Positions 7,252 to 15,940 of a DNA stretch of 64,000 bases are shown here, piece after piece. Below the pieces are notes generated by a model, which searched no databases, was not told where the DNA came from, and worked only from the letters and a program-made list of their open reading frames with translations. The translations under genes were made by a program, and so were the position numbers. Positions within the stretch are counted from its first letter, which is position 1; each line of letters starts with the position of its first letter. The stretch covers positions 1 to 64,000 of the forward strand of contig CAZVDE010000004.1 in the NCBI GenBank assembly GCA_964626065.1, written 5' to 3'. The stretch is from UBA3910 sp964626065. GTDB taxonomy: Bacteria > Bacillota > Limnochordia > Darwinibacteriales > Darwinibacteriaceae.

Positions 7252-10026
7252 CTAGATCGCATCCATACAGCGGCGGCAGATCCGGGGATGCTCAGGATCA
7301 CCGCTCATTTCGGCAAAGTATTTCCAACAGCGTTCGCATTTCTCCCCTTCTGCCCTGCAAACATCAACCGAGATGCCTGCTTCGCTGTATAAAGCGCCCT
7401 CGCTGCCGGCCGGGCTTTTGATCTCCACAGCGGAAACGATGAGCAGCATACGAATATCGTCCGCGAAACTTTCTAACAGCTGTTTCTGGCGCCGTTCGGC
7501 ATGAATGACGACCCGGGCTTCATTAGAAGCACCAATCACCTTATCGCTGCGGGCCAGTTCCAAAGCCTTAGAGATAATCCTGCGGATTTCCAAGAACTCC
7601 TCCCAGCGGCGGTCCAGTTCCCCATTGATGAATTCCGCGGGCAGCTGTTCCCACAGACTGAAGTGGACGCTCTTTTCTTTCCGTACCGCTGCGGGCAGAT
7701 GCTGCCAAATCTCCTCCGCAGTAAACACTAAGATGGGCGCGATCAGCTGTGTCAGCTCCTTTAAAATAATCAGGAATGCGGTCTGCGCCGAGCGCCGTTC
7801 CCTGCTATCGGCCCGATCGCAGTAAAGCCTGTCTTTTAAGACATCAAGATAAAACGCCCCCAGGTCCACCGCGCAGAATTGGTGAACTGCATAATAGGCC
7901 AGATGAAAATCGTATTTTTCATAGGCGCGGCGCATTCTATCACTAACCTTAGCCAGCTGCATCAAGGCCCAGCGATCCAATTCTTCCATTTCCCCATAAG
8001 GCACACTGTGCTCTTCCGGTTTAAAGTCATGTATATTACCCAGCATAAAACGGGCAGTGTTGCGGATTCTACGGTATGCCTCAGCCAGTTGTTTAAGAAT
8101 ATCGTTGGAGATCCGCACATCTCCCCGGAATTCCGCCGATGCAACCCACAGCCGCAGCACATCGGCGCCGTATTGTTCCCATACTTCCTCAGGGCCCACC
8201 ACATTACCCACCGACTTGGACATTTTTTTACCCTCGCCATCCACAACCATGCCGTGGGTTAAAACGGACCGGTAAGGCGCCTTCCCTGTCGTGGCCACAG
8301 AGGTGGAAAGAGATGATTGGAACCAACCCCTGTGCTGATCGCTCCCCTCCAGATAAAGGTCCGCGGGCCAAGCCAGTTCCGCATGTGTCGTCAGCACCGC
8401 GCGGTGCGAAACGCCCGAATCAAACCAAACATCCATCGTATCCTCGTCCTTACGGAAAGCAGTGCTGCCGCATGCGGGGCAGCGGTAGTCGTGCGGCAAA
8501 AAGTCCGCCGCCGGCCGAGTAAACCAGGCGTTCGCACCCTCTGCGCGAAAGATCTGGGCGATATGGTTAATGTTTGTTTGAGAAATCACCGCTTCGCCGC
8601 ATTCACAGTATAAAACGGGGATGGGCACACCCCAAATGCGCTGGCGAGAAATACACCAATCGCCCCGTTCCGCCACCATGCCCCGAATCCGTTCCTCGCC
8701 CCAGGCCGGAATCCATTCTACCCGTTCGATTTCTTGGAGCATTTCTGCCCGGAAATTATCAATGGAAATAAACCACTGTTCCGTGGAACGATAGACAATG
8801 GGTTCTTTGCACCTCCAGCAGTGGGGGTAAGAGTGCTCTACGAAATCTAATTTGAGCAGAAATCCGCCCTCTTCCAAATCTTCCGTAACTTTCTTGTTCC
8901 CCTCATCAAGTGTCAAACCGCTGTATGGGCCCGCCTCCTCTGTAAACCGGCCCAAGCCGTCTACGGGAGATAGGATGGGCAGGCCGTATTCCAGGCCCAC
9001 AATATAGTCCTCATGGCCGTGGCCGGGGGCAGTATGGACACAGCCCGTACCGGCTTCGAGTGTAACGTGACCGCCTAAAATGACAAGGGAATCGCGGTCA
9101 AATAGGGGATGCTCGCAAACGAGCCCTTCCAATTCGGCACCTTTGTATTCGCCCAACAATTCCAGGGCAGTAAGGCCCAATTCTTCCAAAACACTTTCCG
9201 CCAGCTCTTTAGCCAACACCAGATTACCTTTTTCCGTTTTGACAAGAATATAATCAAAATGAGGATGGAGCGCGATGGCTAGATTGGCCGGAATAGTCCA
9301 GGGTGTGGTGGTCCAGATCACAAAATAGGTATCTTTTTCTGTCAAAACGCCCTTGCCGTCCTTGAGGGCAAAACGCACATAAATGCTGGGCGAGCGAGAC
9401 TCGCCATACTCAATTTCTGCCTCGGCCAGCGCCGTCTGGCAGTCCGCACACCAGTAAACGGGCCTAAGGGCCTTATAAACGTAACCCTTCTCCACCATTT
9501 CGCCGAACGCTTCAATCTGCATCGCTTCATAGTCGTGCTTCAAAGTTAAATAGGGATCGCCCCAAGCGCCCCAAACTCCAAGCCTTTGGAATTGGGATCT
9601 TTGCATATCCACCTGTTCCAAGGCATATTTAGCGCATTCTTCGCGAAATTCGGCCTCGGACAATTCGGCCCTGCGTTTGCCCAGGGCTCTCACCACATGC
9701 AGCTCAATGGGCAGCCCATGTGTATCCCAGCCCGGAACGTAAGGCGTCTGATATCCGGCAAGCGACTTGGAACGCAGGACAAAATCCTTTAGAATTTTGT
9801 TTAATGCTGTGCCGATATGAATGTTACCGTTGGCATAAGGAGGCCCGTCATGCAGCACGAACAGTGGACGTTTCTGCTTGCGGCCCAATTCGCGCAGCCT
9901 CTCGTATGCCTGTTCCTTTTGCCATTTAGCGAGCATCTGCGGCTCCCTTTTGGGCAAATTGCCCCGCATGGGGAAATCTGTGACAGGCAGCTGTAGTGTT
10001 TTTTGATAGACAGAACCCTTTTCCAA
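7252..10026 (-). CDS. ileS: Isoleucyl-tRNA synthetase
   Basis: 924 aa from TTG 10026, with GAGGAG 9 nt upstream. The open frame extends further 5' but that part is the T-box leader RNA, so the longer start is wrong. Class I signatures: PPYANGNIHIGTALNK (HIGH variant HIGT), the editing CP1 domain with TTTPWTIPAN, KKMSKSVGN near residue 595, and a C-terminal zinc site CERCWKY...CRRC. It charges tRNA-Ile and edits valine. Regulated by tRNA-Ile charging through the upstream T-box. Confidence 0.97.
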   Translation of the reverse strand: MEKGSVYQKTLQLPVTDFPMRGNLPKREPQMLAKWQKEQAYERLRELGRKQKRPLFVLHDGPPYANGNIHIGTALNKILKDFVLRSKSLAGYQTPYVPGWDTHGLPIELHVVRALGKRRAELSEAEFREECAKYALEQVDMQRSQFQRLGVWGAWGDPYLTLKHDYEAMQIEAFGEMVEKGYVYKALRPVYWCADCQTALAEAEIEYGESRSPSIYVRFALKDGKGVLTEKDTYFVIWTTTPWTIPANLAIALHPHFDYILVKTEKGNLVLAKELAESVLEELGLTALELLGEYKGAELEGLVCEHPLFDRDSLVILGGHVTLEAGTGCVHTAPGHGHEDYIVGLEYGLPILSPVDGLGRFTEEAGPYSGLTLDEGNKKVTEDLEEGGFLLKLDFVEHSYPHCWRCKEPIVYRSTEQWFISIDNFRAEMLQEIERVEWIPAWGEERIRGMVAERGDWCISRQRIWGVPIPVLYCECGEAVISQTNINHIAQIFRAEGANAWFTRPAADFLPHDYRCPACGSTAFRKDEDTMDVWFDSGVSHRAVLTTHAELAWPADLYLEGSDQHRGWFQSSLSTSVATTGKAPYRSVLTHGMVVDGEGKKMSKSVGNVVGPEEVWEQYGADVLRLWVASAEFRGDVRISNDILKQLAEAYRRIRNTARFMLGNIHDFKPEEHSVPYGEMEELDRWALMQLAKVSDRMRRAYEKYDFHLAYYAVHQFCAVDLGAFYLDVLKDRLYCDRADSRERRSAQTAFLIILKELTQLIAPILVFTAEEIWQHLPAAVRKEKSVHFSLWEQLPAEFINGELDRRWEEFLEIRRIISKALELARSDKVIGASNEARVVIHAERRQKQLLESFADDIRMLLIVSAVEIKSPAGSEGALYSEAGISVDVCRAEGEKCERCWKYFAEMSGDPEHPRICRRCMDAI

Positions 10027-10054
10027 GACTAACAACTCCTCAGTTAAATTTACA

Positions 10055-10290
10055 TAAAAAAATCGCCCCTGAAAGGGACGAGAAACCCGCGGTACCACCC
10101 TAGTTAAGACTGCCAAAAGCAGCCCTCGCTTTTCGGTTGTAACGGAACCACCGGCCCGGCCTACTGCGATTTCGGCCTGCGACTCCGGGGCGATCTTCCC
10201 TTGATTGCTTCCGGGATCCGCTTTCACCTACTCGGATTCTCTGTGCCCGGTCCTAATGGGTACTGTCCCCTTCATCATCGTTCAATATTA
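10055..10290 (-). promoter_or_regulatory. Isoleucine T-box leader
   Basis: On the minus strand AGGGTGGTACCGCGGGT (about 10105-10086) is the universal T-box antiterminator sequence. The competing terminator is CGTCCCT (10080-10074) with AGGGGCG (10070-10064), then a T run. Upstream, GGGGACAGTA and the GGAG-bearing stem I are present; the best specifier codon is AUC at 10194-10192 in GAAGATCGCCCCGGAG, matching isoleucine. Uncharged tRNA-Ile should allow readthrough into ileS. Confidence 0.92.
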
Positions 10291-10295
10291 ACATT

Positions 10296-10324
10296 ATTAT
10301 ATCCAAGCGCTATTCGGAAGTCAA
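10296..10324 (-). promoter_or_regulatory. Sigma-A promoter of the T-box-ileS unit
   Basis: TTGACT (10324-10319), 17-bp spacer, TATAAT (10301-10296) on the minus strand. It overlaps the last codons of divIVA, so ileS is separately transcribed from the division genes. Confidence 0.85.
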
Positions 10325-10858
10325 CTCATCCGATTCTTCCATTGTTTCTAAAGAGGCAGCAATCTTGTGATAGGGTTTGGTTTCTTCGGATAGAATCTGC
10401 CCGCCTTCAGTGAGCAAATTCCAAATCGTCTCCATTGTCAGCCGAACCCTTTCCCTCAATTCTACCTCCGCCTGCCGAGTGCGGGCTAAACGGATTTCCA
10501 CATCGGAAAGTAGGCGTTCGCCCTCCCGCTTGGCTTCGCTGATAATCCGTTCCGCATCGGATTTGGCCACCGCTACCACGTTGACAGCTTCCGCTTCTGC
10601 CATCTTTTTCAATTCCTTCACAGTCTGTTTGGTCAAGGAAATCAGATCCTGCACATCTTGTTCCTGATAGGAATGTTCTTTTACTTCGGCCTGCATTTTT
10701 TCCAGTTTTTCCCGCAGCTGTTTGTTTTCCTGGTAGATAGTCTCATACTTAGTGACAATTGTGGCCAGAAAATCGTCAACTTCTTCTGGGTTGTAACCCT
10801 TAAAACTCCTGGTAAAGTCCATATTATGAATGTCTATCGGTTTAAGCATCTCCGCCAC
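10310..10858 (-). CDS. divIVA: DivIVA-domain cell-division/polarity protein
   Basis: 182 aa. MLKPIDIHNMDFTRSFKGYNPEEVDDFLA-type start is the DivIVA N-terminal membrane-curvature domain, followed by a long coiled coil (about residues 30-65 and 75-160). It gathers at division sites and poles, recruiting partners in division and sporulation. It ends the yggS-sepF-yggT-ylmH-divIVA block, identical in order to the Bacillus ylm cluster. The 3' end contains the ileS promoter. Confidence 0.94.
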   Translation of the reverse strand: MAEMLKPIDIHNMDFTRSFKGYNPEEVDDFLATIVTKYETIYQENKQLREKLEKMQAEVKEHSYQEQDVQDLISLTKQTVKELKKMAEAEAVNVVAVAKSDAERIISEAKREGERLLSDVEIRLARTRQAEVELRERVRLTMETIWNLLTEGGQILSEETKPYHKIAASLETMEESDELTSE

Positions 10859-10870
10859 CTCCGCAATATT

Positions 10871-11656
10871 CTAATAGTAACGATGTAGGACAACGCTAGT
10901 TCGGCCCTTTCTTGTCTGGCCGCCTACGGACGAAACAACAACTCTGCCTCGGCCCCGGATAGATAAAACATCCCCTTCGGATACGCTCAGGGCGGGGTTT
11001 GTCACCGGTTTCCAATTGAGCTTCACCTTATCAGCTTTTATTTCCCGGGCCATTTTGGAGCGGGAAGTGCCGTAACCCCCAGCGGCAATGGCATCTAGCC
11101 GCAAAGAGGCCACCGTCGTTTTAATCTCTTTGGTGCGCTCAGGCTCCACGTTTAGCTGTTCCTCGTAAATTTCGGAAACTTGGATCCCCACCTGATGCAC
11201 CCGCGTCCAATTACTGAGTAAATAGTCGCCTATTTCGGCCGCCACCACTACTTGGCAGCCCGCGGGCAGTACAATTATGTCACCGATTTTATCCCGTTCC
11301 AAACCGGTTGCCAAAAGAGAACCTAGATAATCCCTGTGCTCGGCCCGTTGAAAAGCAAAATTACCTTCGGCCTGCAAAACTCGCAGCGGCGATTTAATGG
11401 CCTCCAACACATAAAACTGGGGATAGATGACCAACCGTGCTCTTTCCGCCTGTTTGTAGCCGCCCTGCGGCAGCACGCCCACCTCGGGCAGCCCCCCTAA
11501 GACACTGCGGGCCACTCGGCGCTGATAAGGATCGTAAAAATCTGTGACCTGGGGTTTATTCGTTTCCCAAGCCAAGCGGGCTAAATCCAAAACATGCCCA
11601 CCTATTTTCCGTTCCTCCTCGCCCTGTAGGTGTCCTAACAGCTGTTCTTTATCCAA
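10871..11656 (-). CDS. ylmH: YlmH-type S4-domain RNA-binding protein
   Basis: About 261 aa. The C-terminal S4 domain (LRLDAIAAGGYGTSRSKMAREI, then VKLNWKPVTNPALSVSEGDVLSIRGRGR) is clear; the N-terminal RNA-binding region carries FYDPYQRRVAR and GNFAFQRAEHRDYLGSLLA, YlmH hallmarks. YlmH homologues act in ribosome rescue and are found beside divIVA. TTG at 11656 is chosen as start, 11 nt after AAGGAG; GTG at 11668 is the alternative but overlaps the SD. Confidence 0.88.
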   Translation of the reverse strand: MDKEQLLGHLQGEEERKIGGHVLDLARLAWETNKPQVTDFYDPYQRRVARSVLGGLPEVGVLPQGGYKQAERARLVIYPQFYVLEAIKSPLRVLQAEGNFAFQRAEHRDYLGSLLATGLERDKIGDIIVLPAGCQVVVAAEIGDYLLSNWTRVHQVGIQVSEIYEEQLNVEPERTKEIKTTVASLRLDAIAAGGYGTSRSKMAREIKADKVKLNWKPVTNPALSVSEGDVLSIRGRGRVVVSSVGGQTRKGRTSVVLHRYY

Positions 11657-11675
11657 TTGGGCTTGCACTCCTTCT

Positions 11676-11948
11676 TCAAAACATCATCACAAGCTGAATC
11701 AGCAGCCCGCGTAAAAGAGGGTACACTAAACGCAGCACTAAAAAAAGAATGATGGGTGAAAAATCAATATTGCCGTAAGGAGGAATGATTCCCCGGAACA
11801 AACGTACCACCGGGTCAGTTGCCTTGTGCAAAAACTTAACAACCGGGTGATAATAATCCACGTTGGGCACCCAGCTTAAAAGAAACCTGGCCACTAATAA
11901 CCAGTTATAGACGTTGAAAAGAGCGTCAAAGAGGGATACCAGCAGCAC
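11676..11948 (-). CDS. yggT: YggT-family membrane protein
   Basis: 90 aa with two hydrophobic segments separated by the YggT motif: LLVARFLLSWVPNVDYYHPVVKFLHKATDPVVRLFRGIIPP spans about residues 16-57. GTG start follows the sepF stop directly. The family is found in division clusters of Gram-positive bacteria and cyanobacteria, with a suspected role in envelope organisation. Its function is not established. Confidence 0.88.
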   Translation of the reverse strand: MLLVSLFDALFNVYNWLLVARFLLSWVPNVDYYHPVVKFLHKATDPVVRLFRGIIPPYGNIDFSPIILFLVLRLVYPLLRGLLIQLVMMF

Positions 11949-12428
11949 TTACTCACCTTCATTCTTGATCATTTCAAAAAAATCGTCTTCTAAATCGCCT
12001 TCGATAACGACTGAGGCCGGGGTGAAACAAAAGATCGTCTCCCCCAATTTTCGCAGATTGCCCTCCAGAGCATGGGTGGTGCCGCTCATAAAATCCACTA
12101 TTCTCTGGGCCTCGCCCTTGCTGACTAAATGGAGGCGCAGAATCAATGACTTTTTGTTCTTAAGATGCAGCACATATCCCTTTACATCTTCAAATGCCCG
12201 CGGTTCCATAATCAACATTTTACTTTGCGCCGTTTGGCCGCCGGACAAACCTACCAGCGCAGGCTTGCCCCCCGAACGGGCCTCTCCCTCCTGCCTTTTA
12301 GTGCGTTCTCTGCGAAAGGGCACCACGTCATCGTCGCGCTCACGCCGAGAGACTTCCACGAGTTCATCCTCTTCGTAATCTTCCGCAACCCCGAGAAATA
12401 CTTTCAGTTTATGCACAAAATCACTCAT
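11949..12428 (-). CDS. sepF: Cell division protein SepF
   Basis: 159 aa from ATG 12428, preceded by AAGGAGGAGG; this start overlaps the yggS stop by 8 bp and gives the expected MSDFVHKLKVFLGVAEDYEEDE membrane-binding helix. The C-terminal SepF core carries MLIMEPRAFEDVKGYVLHLKNKKSLILRL and RIVDFMSGTTHALEG. SepF anchors FtsZ to the membrane. A longer frame reaching back to 12470 has no SD and is rejected. Confidence 0.94.
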   Translation of the reverse strand: MSDFVHKLKVFLGVAEDYEEDELVEVSRRERDDDVVPFRRERTKRQEGEARSGGKPALVGLSGGQTAQSKMLIMEPRAFEDVKGYVLHLKNKKSLILRLHLVSKGEAQRIVDFMSGTTHALEGNLRKLGETIFCFTPASVVIEGDLEDDFFEMIKNEGE

Positions 12429-13104
12429 TGTCCTCCTCCTTCGCAAACAACGCGGAGCCAATGCGCACAAGTGTGGCCCCTTCTTCCACCGCTACCTCAA
12501 AGTCATTCGTCATACCCATGGATAAAGTGTCCCAAACCAAACCCAGCTCCTGCTGTAGTTGGTCATACAATGCTTTGGTTTGACGGAATACGGGCCGAGT
12601 CTTTTCTGCCTCGATCAAGGGAGCCATGGTCATCAAACCGCGGATTTCCAGGTGGGGGCACTCCAGCAGTATTTTTTGGACAAACGACCGCACTCGTTCC
12701 GGCTGCAATCCACTCTTGCTGGCCTCACCGGATACATTGACTTGAACCAATACTTTTTGAAGTTTTCCCCAATCTTGCGCCCGACGATTGAGGGCTCGGG
12801 CCAACCTCAAGCGATCCAAGGAATGAATAAGATAAAACTGTTGGCAAAACCGGACTTTATTTGTCTGCAGATTGCCGATAAAATGCCACTCTACATCCGG
12901 AAACAGTTCGATGCGCTCCACCGCCTGCTGAATCCTATTTTCACCGAAACTTGCCAGCCCGGCGGTGACTAGTTCTTGCATTTCTTGGGGTGCGGCAAAT
13001 TTGGTAACTCCTAATATTTTTACGGTTGACCCATCCCGGCCGCTGCGGTCGGCAGCTTGTCCGATCCGGGCCCGGACACTAGCTAGATTTGCTTTAATAC
13101 TCAT
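12421..13104 (-). CDS. yggS: Pyridoxal-5'-phosphate homeostasis protein (YggS/PLPBP)
   Basis: 227 aa. VKILGVTKFA carries the PLP-binding Lys near residue 35; FGENRIQ, WHFIGNLQTNK and LSMGMTNDFEVAVEEGATLVRIGSALF are family signatures forming the phosphate-binding TIM barrel. It buffers PLP and has no known catalytic reaction. ATG 13104 has AAGGTGG at 6 nt. It heads the yggS-sepF-yggT-ylmH-divIVA operon. Confidence 0.94.
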   Translation of the reverse strand: MSIKANLASVRARIGQAADRSGRDGSTVKILGVTKFAAPQEMQELVTAGLASFGENRIQQAVERIELFPDVEWHFIGNLQTNKVRFCQQFYLIHSLDRLRLARALNRRAQDWGKLQKVLVQVNVSGEASKSGLQPERVRSFVQKILLECPHLEIRGLMTMAPLIEAEKTRPVFRQTKALYDQLQQELGLVWDTLSMGMTNDFEVAVEEGATLVRIGSALFAKEEDNE

Positions 13105-13143
13105 AAATTCCACCTTATCAGTCTTATTCCTGCTCTTTTCAGC

Positions 13144-13965
13144 TTAGATGATACCGAGGACAACGACAACGGTCCCCACAAACCACGTATAATACGAAAA
13201 CCACACAAGTTTGCCCCTTCTGATTAAGTTAAGCAGCAAATGGATGGTCAAATACCCTGTCACAGCCGAAGCGATCAGCCCCGCCAGCAAAGGCCCCGCA
13301 CCTACCGGGGCAGTAGGGCGAATTAGTTCATCGAGAGAAAAAACAAACGCACCTAAAATTGCCGGAATGCTCAATAAAAAAGAAAACCTGGCCGCGCTGT
13401 CTCGATTTAAACCCCGAGCAAGCCCTACCGCAATGGTAGTTCCGGAGCGGGAGATGCCGGGCAAAATGGCTACCGCCTGGCCCACACCGATTAGGCCTGC
13501 ATCGCCGGGGGAAAGCTGCGCCACTTCCTTGTTTTTTGTCCCAATACGTTCACTGGCATACAAAACGGTCCCTGTCACAAGCAGCATGAAGCCCACAAAG
13601 AGGCTGCTTTGAAAGACTTGCTCGATTTGCGTTTTAAACGCCAAGGCCAGTATAACAACGGGCACGGTGGCCAAAACCAAATTCAGCAACAGCTTGCAGC
13701 CGGGATCGGTTCTGAGCAGTTCCTGCGCTTGGCGGGGGTGCTTTACTAATTTAAAGAATGACTTCAGTAAAAGGAGTACCTCCTGCCAAAAAACAACCAG
13801 AACAGCCAATAAGGTGCCCATATGGACAACGATTTCAAAAACCAAGGCCGGATTATCTACTTCCATCAATTGCGAGAACAAAACCAGGTGCCCGGAGGAG
13901 CTCACCGGCAAAAATTCGGTTAGACCTTGGATGATTCCTAAAAATATTGCTTCAATAATCGTCAA
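13144..13965 (-). CDS. uppP: Undecaprenyl-diphosphatase UppP/BacA
   Basis: 273 aa, eight predicted helices. The two signature loops are present: QGLTEFLPVSSSGHLVL (about 14-30) and LPGISRSGTTIAVGLARG (about 168-185), carrying the catalytic Glu, Ser and Arg residues. It dephosphorylates undecaprenyl pyrophosphate to recycle the peptidoglycan lipid carrier. Located between the Na/Pi transporter and the yggS block; the 11-bp gap to the upstream gene suggests co-transcription. Confidence 0.96.
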   Translation of the reverse strand: MTIIEAIFLGIIQGLTEFLPVSSSGHLVLFSQLMEVDNPALVFEIVVHMGTLLAVLVVFWQEVLLLLKSFFKLVKHPRQAQELLRTDPGCKLLLNLVLATVPVVILALAFKTQIEQVFQSSLFVGFMLLVTGTVLYASERIGTKNKEVAQLSPGDAGLIGVGQAVAILPGISRSGTTIAVGLARGLNRDSAARFSFLLSIPAILGAFVFSLDELIRPTAPVGAGPLLAGLIASAVTGYLTIHLLLNLIRRGKLVWFSYYTWFVGTVVVVLGII

Positions 13966-13976
13966 GGCGGTACCCC

Positions 13977-14930
13977 CTATTCACGCTTATTATTCTTGGT
14001 CGCGCCTCCGATTCCTGCCCACCACCAGGCAAGGCGGGCAAGATAATCCAAAAATGGCAGAGCCAATAAAGCGGTGACGACATTGAAAATAGTGTGAGCG
14101 TGCGCCACCTGACGAGCCGGATCCGCTGCCAGATGCCTGATCACCCTGAGGAACAAAGGATACAAAGGCAGCACAAACAGCACTCCGCCTAAATTGAAGA
14201 AAAGATCGGCATAGGCGGTGGCCTTGCTCTCCCGGCTGCGGCCCAGGCTGGCTAGCAAAGTGGTTATAACAGTGCCGATGTTACTGCCTAAGGCAAGGCC
14301 CACTGCGGATGAAAGGGAGATGAAATTCACCCGTACTAACCCCACCACCAAACCGGTCACAGCACTGCTTGATTGCACTAAGGCAGTCAAAATCATGCCA
14401 AACAGGCACGCTTCCAGGGGCGAGTCCGTCAGTTGAATTATAGCCTCATGTACCAGAGGAAATCTTAGGATGGGTGCTAAGGTGGAAGTGACGATCGTCA
14501 AACCAAAAAAGATGGAACCCAACCCAAAAATAGCCTTACCCGCCGGGCGAGTGCGCGGTAGGAAATTCAAAATGATACCGCAGGCGATTAAGGGCAGAGC
14601 AACATGTTCCAGGCGGAAGGCCATAATCTGCGCTGTGAGCGTTGTGCCGATATTGGCACCTAAAATAATGGCGAAGGCCTGGGTTAGATTTAAGATTCCC
14701 CCATCCACCAAAACGACCATGGAAGCCGCGACCGCACTACTGCTCTGCACTAAGCAGGTGCTGACCAATCCGGCGATTACACCCCTTCCTTTGGTAGCGG
14801 TAAGGCGGCTGAGCAGCATTTTAAGGCGAAAGCCCACAACATCTTCCAAGGCCGTGCTCATAATTTTGAGTCCCAGAAGAAAAATACCCATGCCAACTGC
14901 AAATCCGGCTAAAAAAGAAAAGGTTCTCAT
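13977..14930 (-). CDS. Na+/phosphate cotransporter family protein
   Basis: 317 aa with eight or more hydrophobic helices and the two inverted-repeat QSSSA motifs typical of NptA/PNaS transporters (LVQSSSAVAAS near 60 and LVQSSSAVTG near 190), each followed by GANIGTT- or GSNIGTV-type turns. There is no C-terminal PhoU domain, so it is a short form. Oddity: the ATG lies in the 3' arm of a terminator-like hairpin and no SD is visible, so expression may be weak or structure-controlled. Substrate assignment is by family only. Confidence 0.85.
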   Translation of the reverse strand: MRTFSFLAGFAVGMGIFLLGLKIMSTALEDVVGFRLKMLLSRLTATKGRGVIAGLVSTCLVQSSSAVAASMVVLVDGGILNLTQAFAIILGANIGTTLTAQIMAFRLEHVALPLIACGIILNFLPRTRPAGKAIFGLGSIFFGLTIVTSTLAPILRFPLVHEAIIQLTDSPLEACLFGMILTALVQSSSAVTGLVVGLVRVNFISLSSAVGLALGSNIGTVITTLLASLGRSRESKATAYADLFFNLGGVLFVLPLYPLFLRVIRHLAADPARQVAHAHTIFNVVTALLALPFLDYLARLAWWWAGIGGATKNNKRE

Positions 14931-14948
14931 ATGAAACCATATGAGAAC
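14921..14948 (-). terminator. Hairpin covering the Na/Pi transporter start codon, terminator-like
   Basis: GTTCTCATATG (minus strand 14948-14938), loop GTTT, CATATGAGAAC (14933-14923), then CTTTTCTTTTTT, which is already coding sequence. It fits a rho-independent terminator for tepA-ylzJ, while the ATG of the next gene (14930-14928) lies in the 3' arm. Confidence 0.7.
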
Positions 14949-14963
14949 TCTACATCAGTTAGA

Positions 14964-15176
14964 CTATTTCCAGCGAAGAATGAAACCGGGCTGATGATGC
15001 GAGGCCAAATAATCATCGGGATTGGAACTGAGGACTCTTACAACTTTAGCCTCGAAGGCCCCCAGCGCCTCTACCTCCATAAGCACACCGTTAAGCATAA
15101 CTTGGGAGGTGACGGCAGGCTCCGTGTCCATCCCTTCCAGCACATCTTCAATGGGCACCACCGTGTACAGAATCAC
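14964..15176 (-). CDS. ylzJ: YlzJ-like protein
   Basis: 70 aa starting at GTG 15176, which overlaps the tepA stop (GTGA). VILYTVVPIEDVLEG at the N-terminus and the following single-domain beta-rich sequence match the YlzJ family. In Bacillus ylzJ also follows tepA directly, upstream of spoIIIE. Function unknown. The earlier in-frame start at 15236 would overlap tepA by over 60 bp and is not used. Confidence 0.8.
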   Translation of the reverse strand: MILYTVVPIEDVLEGMDTEPAVTSQVMLNGVLMEVEALGAFEAKVVRVLSSNPDDYLASHHQPGFILRWK

Positions 15177-15877
15177 TGGATTGCACCCGGCGAACGCTGC
15201 GCCACCATTTGTGACAGACGGGAAAGGGCAGTACACACCCCACCCACCTCGTTGATCAGGCCCACATTCACAGCTTCTTCACCTACCAAAACCGTGCCCA
15301 CATCACGCACCAGTTCACCCGTGCGAAACATCAACTCCCGCAAAACCTCGGTGCCCACCCGAGAGTGCTGCACAATAAAACGGATGACCCTTTCCTGCAT
15401 TTTATCGAGGTATTCGTATGTTTGAGGCACACCTATCACCAGGCCGCTGAGGCGGATGGGGTGGATTGTCATAGTGGCTGTTTCTGAGATAACTGAATAA
15501 TCGGCCGCCACCGCTATGGGGGCGCCAATGGAATGCCCCCCGCCTAAAACAAGAGATACTGTGGGGGTTCGCATTGTTTTCAGCATTTCCGCAATGGCCA
15601 GCCCGGCCTCGATATCCCCCCCTACCGTGTTTAGCACAACCAGCAGCCCTTTTATTTTAGGATTCTGTTCTATTGCCACCAGCTGGGGGATGACATGTTC
15701 GTACTTCGTTGTCTTATTGCGCGGCGGCAAAACCATATGCCCCTCGATCTGCCCAATAATGGTTAGGCAGTGAAAAGGGGGCCCTTCCTCCGGTGCAACC
15801 GGCATTTCGGACTGCCCGAATTCTTTGATCGTCTCCAGCGCAGTTTCCTCCCCGGGCATTTCATCCTGTTCACGCAT
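15173..15877 (-). CDS. tepA: ClpP-class protease, translocation-enhancing protein TepA family
   Basis: 234 aa, close to TepA length. The ClpP/crotonase-like fold shows LLVVLNTVGGDIEAGLAIAEML, the nucleophile region LGGGHSIGAPIAVAA (Ser in GGHSIG) and ATMTIHPIRLSG with the candidate catalytic His. TepA is a cytosolic serine protease of Bacillota linked to secretion and sporulation. It is followed by ylzJ with a 4-bp overlap. Its SD AAGGAGGG is locked in a hairpin (see separate entry), suggesting translational control or a terminator dual use. Confidence 0.9.
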   Translation of the reverse strand: MREQDEMPGEETALETIKEFGQSEMPVAPEEGPPFHCLTIIGQIEGHMVLPPRNKTTKYEHVIPQLVAIEQNPKIKGLLVVLNTVGGDIEAGLAIAEMLKTMRTPTVSLVLGGGHSIGAPIAVAADYSVISETATMTIHPIRLSGLVIGVPQTYEYLDKMQERVIRFIVQHSRVGTEVLRELMFRTGELVRDVGTVLVGEEAVNVGLINEVGGVCTALSRLSQMVAQRSPGAIQ

Positions 15878-15881
15878 GAAA

Positions 15882-15924
15882 ACCCTCCTTCCCTATCATA
15901 GGTAGTATGATAAGAAAGGAGGGT
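15882..15924 (-). promoter_or_regulatory. Hairpin sequestering the tepA ribosome-binding site
   Basis: On the minus strand ACCCTCCTT (15924-15916) pairs with the SD AAGGAGGGT (15890-15882); an inner stem TATCATA (15912-15906) / TATGATA (15900-15894) stacks across a 3x3 internal loop with a 5-nt apical loop. TTTT follows, so it could also terminate the RNase J transcript. Confidence 0.7.
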
Positions 15925-15940
15925 AGTTAAACATGTCAGC

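Noticed and set aside
10027..10227. 67-codon N-terminal extension of ileS
   Set aside because: This stretch is the T-box leader; its translation has no homology to IleS and the RNA motifs are intact.
14470..14934. Plus-strand frame of 154 codons over the Na/Pi transporter
   Set aside because: Antisense shadow with no SD and no recognisable domain.
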